NCBI GenBank assembly: GCA_017883495.1
Contig: JADGNL010000126.1
Location: 1 to 6,053, forward strand
Length of the DNA: 6,053 nucleotides
Origin: Methanomicrobiales archaeon
Lineage (GTDB): Archaea > Halobacteriota > Methanomicrobia > Methanomicrobiales > Methanospirillaceae
Direction: 5' to 3'
Made by a program: the position numbers and the translations under genes. How positions within the stretch are numbered: position 1 is the stretch's first letter; each line of letters begins with the position of its first letter. A model generated the notes under the pieces. It ran no database searches. It was given only the letters and a program-made list of their open reading frames with translations, and was not told the DNA's origin. Below are positions 5,476-6,053 of this stretch, piece by piece.

Positions 5476-5496
5476 TTTCGTCCGCAATCGGCGAAA
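5476..5496. promoter_or_regulatory. Inverted repeat abutting the thiC TATA box
   Basis: TTTCG-t-CCG pairs with CGGCGAAA around the loop caat: eight base pairs with one unpaired T. It ends six bases before the TATA box and so overlaps the expected BRE region, where a bound regulator would block or aid TFB/TBP loading. Confidence 0.4.
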
Positions 5497-5501
5497 GGTG
5501 C

Positions 5502-5508
5502 CTTTATC
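5502..5508 (+). promoter_or_regulatory. TATA box of thiC
   Basis: CTTTATC is centred at 5505, which predicts transcription start near 5531, one or two bases before the ATG at 5533. The thiC mRNA should be leaderless, in keeping with the lack of any Shine-Dalgarno site before the start codon. Confidence 0.6.
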
Positions 5509-5532
5509 TTCTCTTTTCCCCCACGTTCTTGC

Positions 5533-6053
5533 ATGAGTCTGGTGCTCGACGCGAAGAAGGGGATCATCACCGAGGAGATGAAGGAGGTCGCCCGGCAGGA
5601 GGGGCTCGACCCCGAGGTCATTCGGCGCGGCGTGGCCGGCGGCCACATTGTCATCCCGGTTTCGCCGTACAGAAAAGTGCGGCTCTGCGGGATCGGCGAG
5701 GGCCTCCGGACCAAGGTGAACGCATCCATCGGGACATCGTCCGACCTCGTCGACATCGACGTGGAGATCGAGAAGGCCCGGCAGGCCGAACTCGCCGGCG
5801 CCGACACCCTGATGGAGCTCTCCACCGGCGGCGACCTCGTCGAGATCCGGCGGCGCGTGGTCGAGGCCACGAGCCTCTCCGTCGGCTCCGTACCGCTCTA
5901 CCAGGCCTTCATCGAGGCCGCCGTCCGAGACGGCGCGGTCATCCACATGAAGGAGGACGACCTCTTCCGTATCACGGCCGAGCAGGCCAGGGCCGGCACG
6001 AACTTCATGGCGATCCACACGGGGATCAACTACGAGACCATGAAGCGGCTCAA
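5533..6053 (+). CDS. thiC: Phosphomethylpyrimidine synthase ThiC, 5' part (runs off the window)
   Basis: The first 173 codons from the ATG at 5533 are open to the window end. ThiC is a radical SAM enzyme that rearranges 5-aminoimidazole ribotide into hydroxymethylpyrimidine phosphate, the pyrimidine half of thiamine. Family motifs visible here are the N-terminal SLVLDAKKGIITEEMKEVA, VNASIGTSSD (62-71), AGADTLMELSTGGD (88-101), SVGSVPLYQA (116-125) and NFMAIHTGINYE (157-168). The protein begins directly with the catalytic barrel and lacks the extra N-terminal domain of bacterial and plant ThiC, as is usual in archaea. The C-terminal cluster-binding Cys motif lies outside the window. The gene has its own TATA box and is probably leaderless, with candidate operators upstream. 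Methanogens often carry two ThiC paralogs, and the related enzyme BzaF makes 5-hydroxybenzimidazole for cobamides, so a paralog with that role cannot be excluded from this part. Confidence 0.93.
   Translation, partial: MSLVLDAKKGIITEEMKEVARQEGLDPEVIRRGVAGGHIVIPVSPYRKVRLCGIGEGLRTKVNASIGTSSDLVDIDVEIEKARQAELAGADTLMELSTGGDLVEIRRRVVEATSLSVGSVPLYQAFIEAAVRDGAVIHMKEDDLFRITAEQARAGTNFMAIHTGINYETMKRL

Noticed and set aside
5400..5532. A TPP riboswitch before thiC, suggested by aacctga at 5468-5474
   Set aside because: The remaining THI-box segments are absent, and the TATA box at 5502-5508 lies downstream of this stretch, so it would not be in the thiC mRNA.

Overview
The window looks like chromosomal DNA of a high-G+C methanogenic archaeon, most likely of the order Methanomicrobiales. 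The archaeal signs are a pyruvoyl-dependent arginine decarboxylase, a short archaeal-type ThiC, AT-rich TATA boxes about 26 bp before probable transcription starts, short leaders or none, and T-rich terminators without stems. The PAS/HisKA kinases, the dicluster iron-sulfur protein and the stand-alone Cache protein fit a methanogen. The taxonomic assignment is inference. No tRNA, rRNA, CRISPR array or insertion sequence is visible.

Layout. Positions 1-1826 hold two PAS/histidine-kinase reading frames pointing away from each other. The left one (minus strand, leaves the window at base 1) and the right one (plus strand, 213-1826) both start in the middle of a PAS domain and overlap at one CATG, with no room for a promoter. 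This junction is either an assembly chimera or a real rearrangement. The right kinase runs tail to tail into a minus-strand ferredoxin-like protein (1802-2644), with a 25-bp overlap of the coding ends. A 162-bp divergent intergenic region follows, with one AT-rich promoter island and a set of competing hairpins. It leads to pdaD (2807-3352) on the plus strand.

Three further plus-strand genes each have their own spacer: a 320-residue hydrophilic, Met-rich, repeat-containing protein of unknown function (3449-4411), a membrane-anchored Cache-domain protein with no output domain (4484-5371), and the first 173 codons of thiC (5533 to the window end). The stops of pdaD, the 320-residue gene and the Cache gene are each followed within 1-13 nt by a C4-5-G-T3-5 tract, so these genes are probably separate transcription units. 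The thiC spacer carries a perfect 12-bp palindrome and a second inverted repeat against the TATA box.

Functionally this is mixed genome content rather than one pathway: signalling (kinases, Cache protein), redox or iron-sulfur chemistry, polyamine precursor synthesis (agmatine) and thiamine pyrimidine synthesis. The least explained element is the 320-residue protein. It has near-identical charged helices near and at its two ends, a Met about every five residues in the middle, and 15-bp tandem repeats that encode this spacing; it looks like a stress-type disordered protein. The thiC palindromes and the leader hairpins of the iron-sulfur gene are the best regulatory leads.
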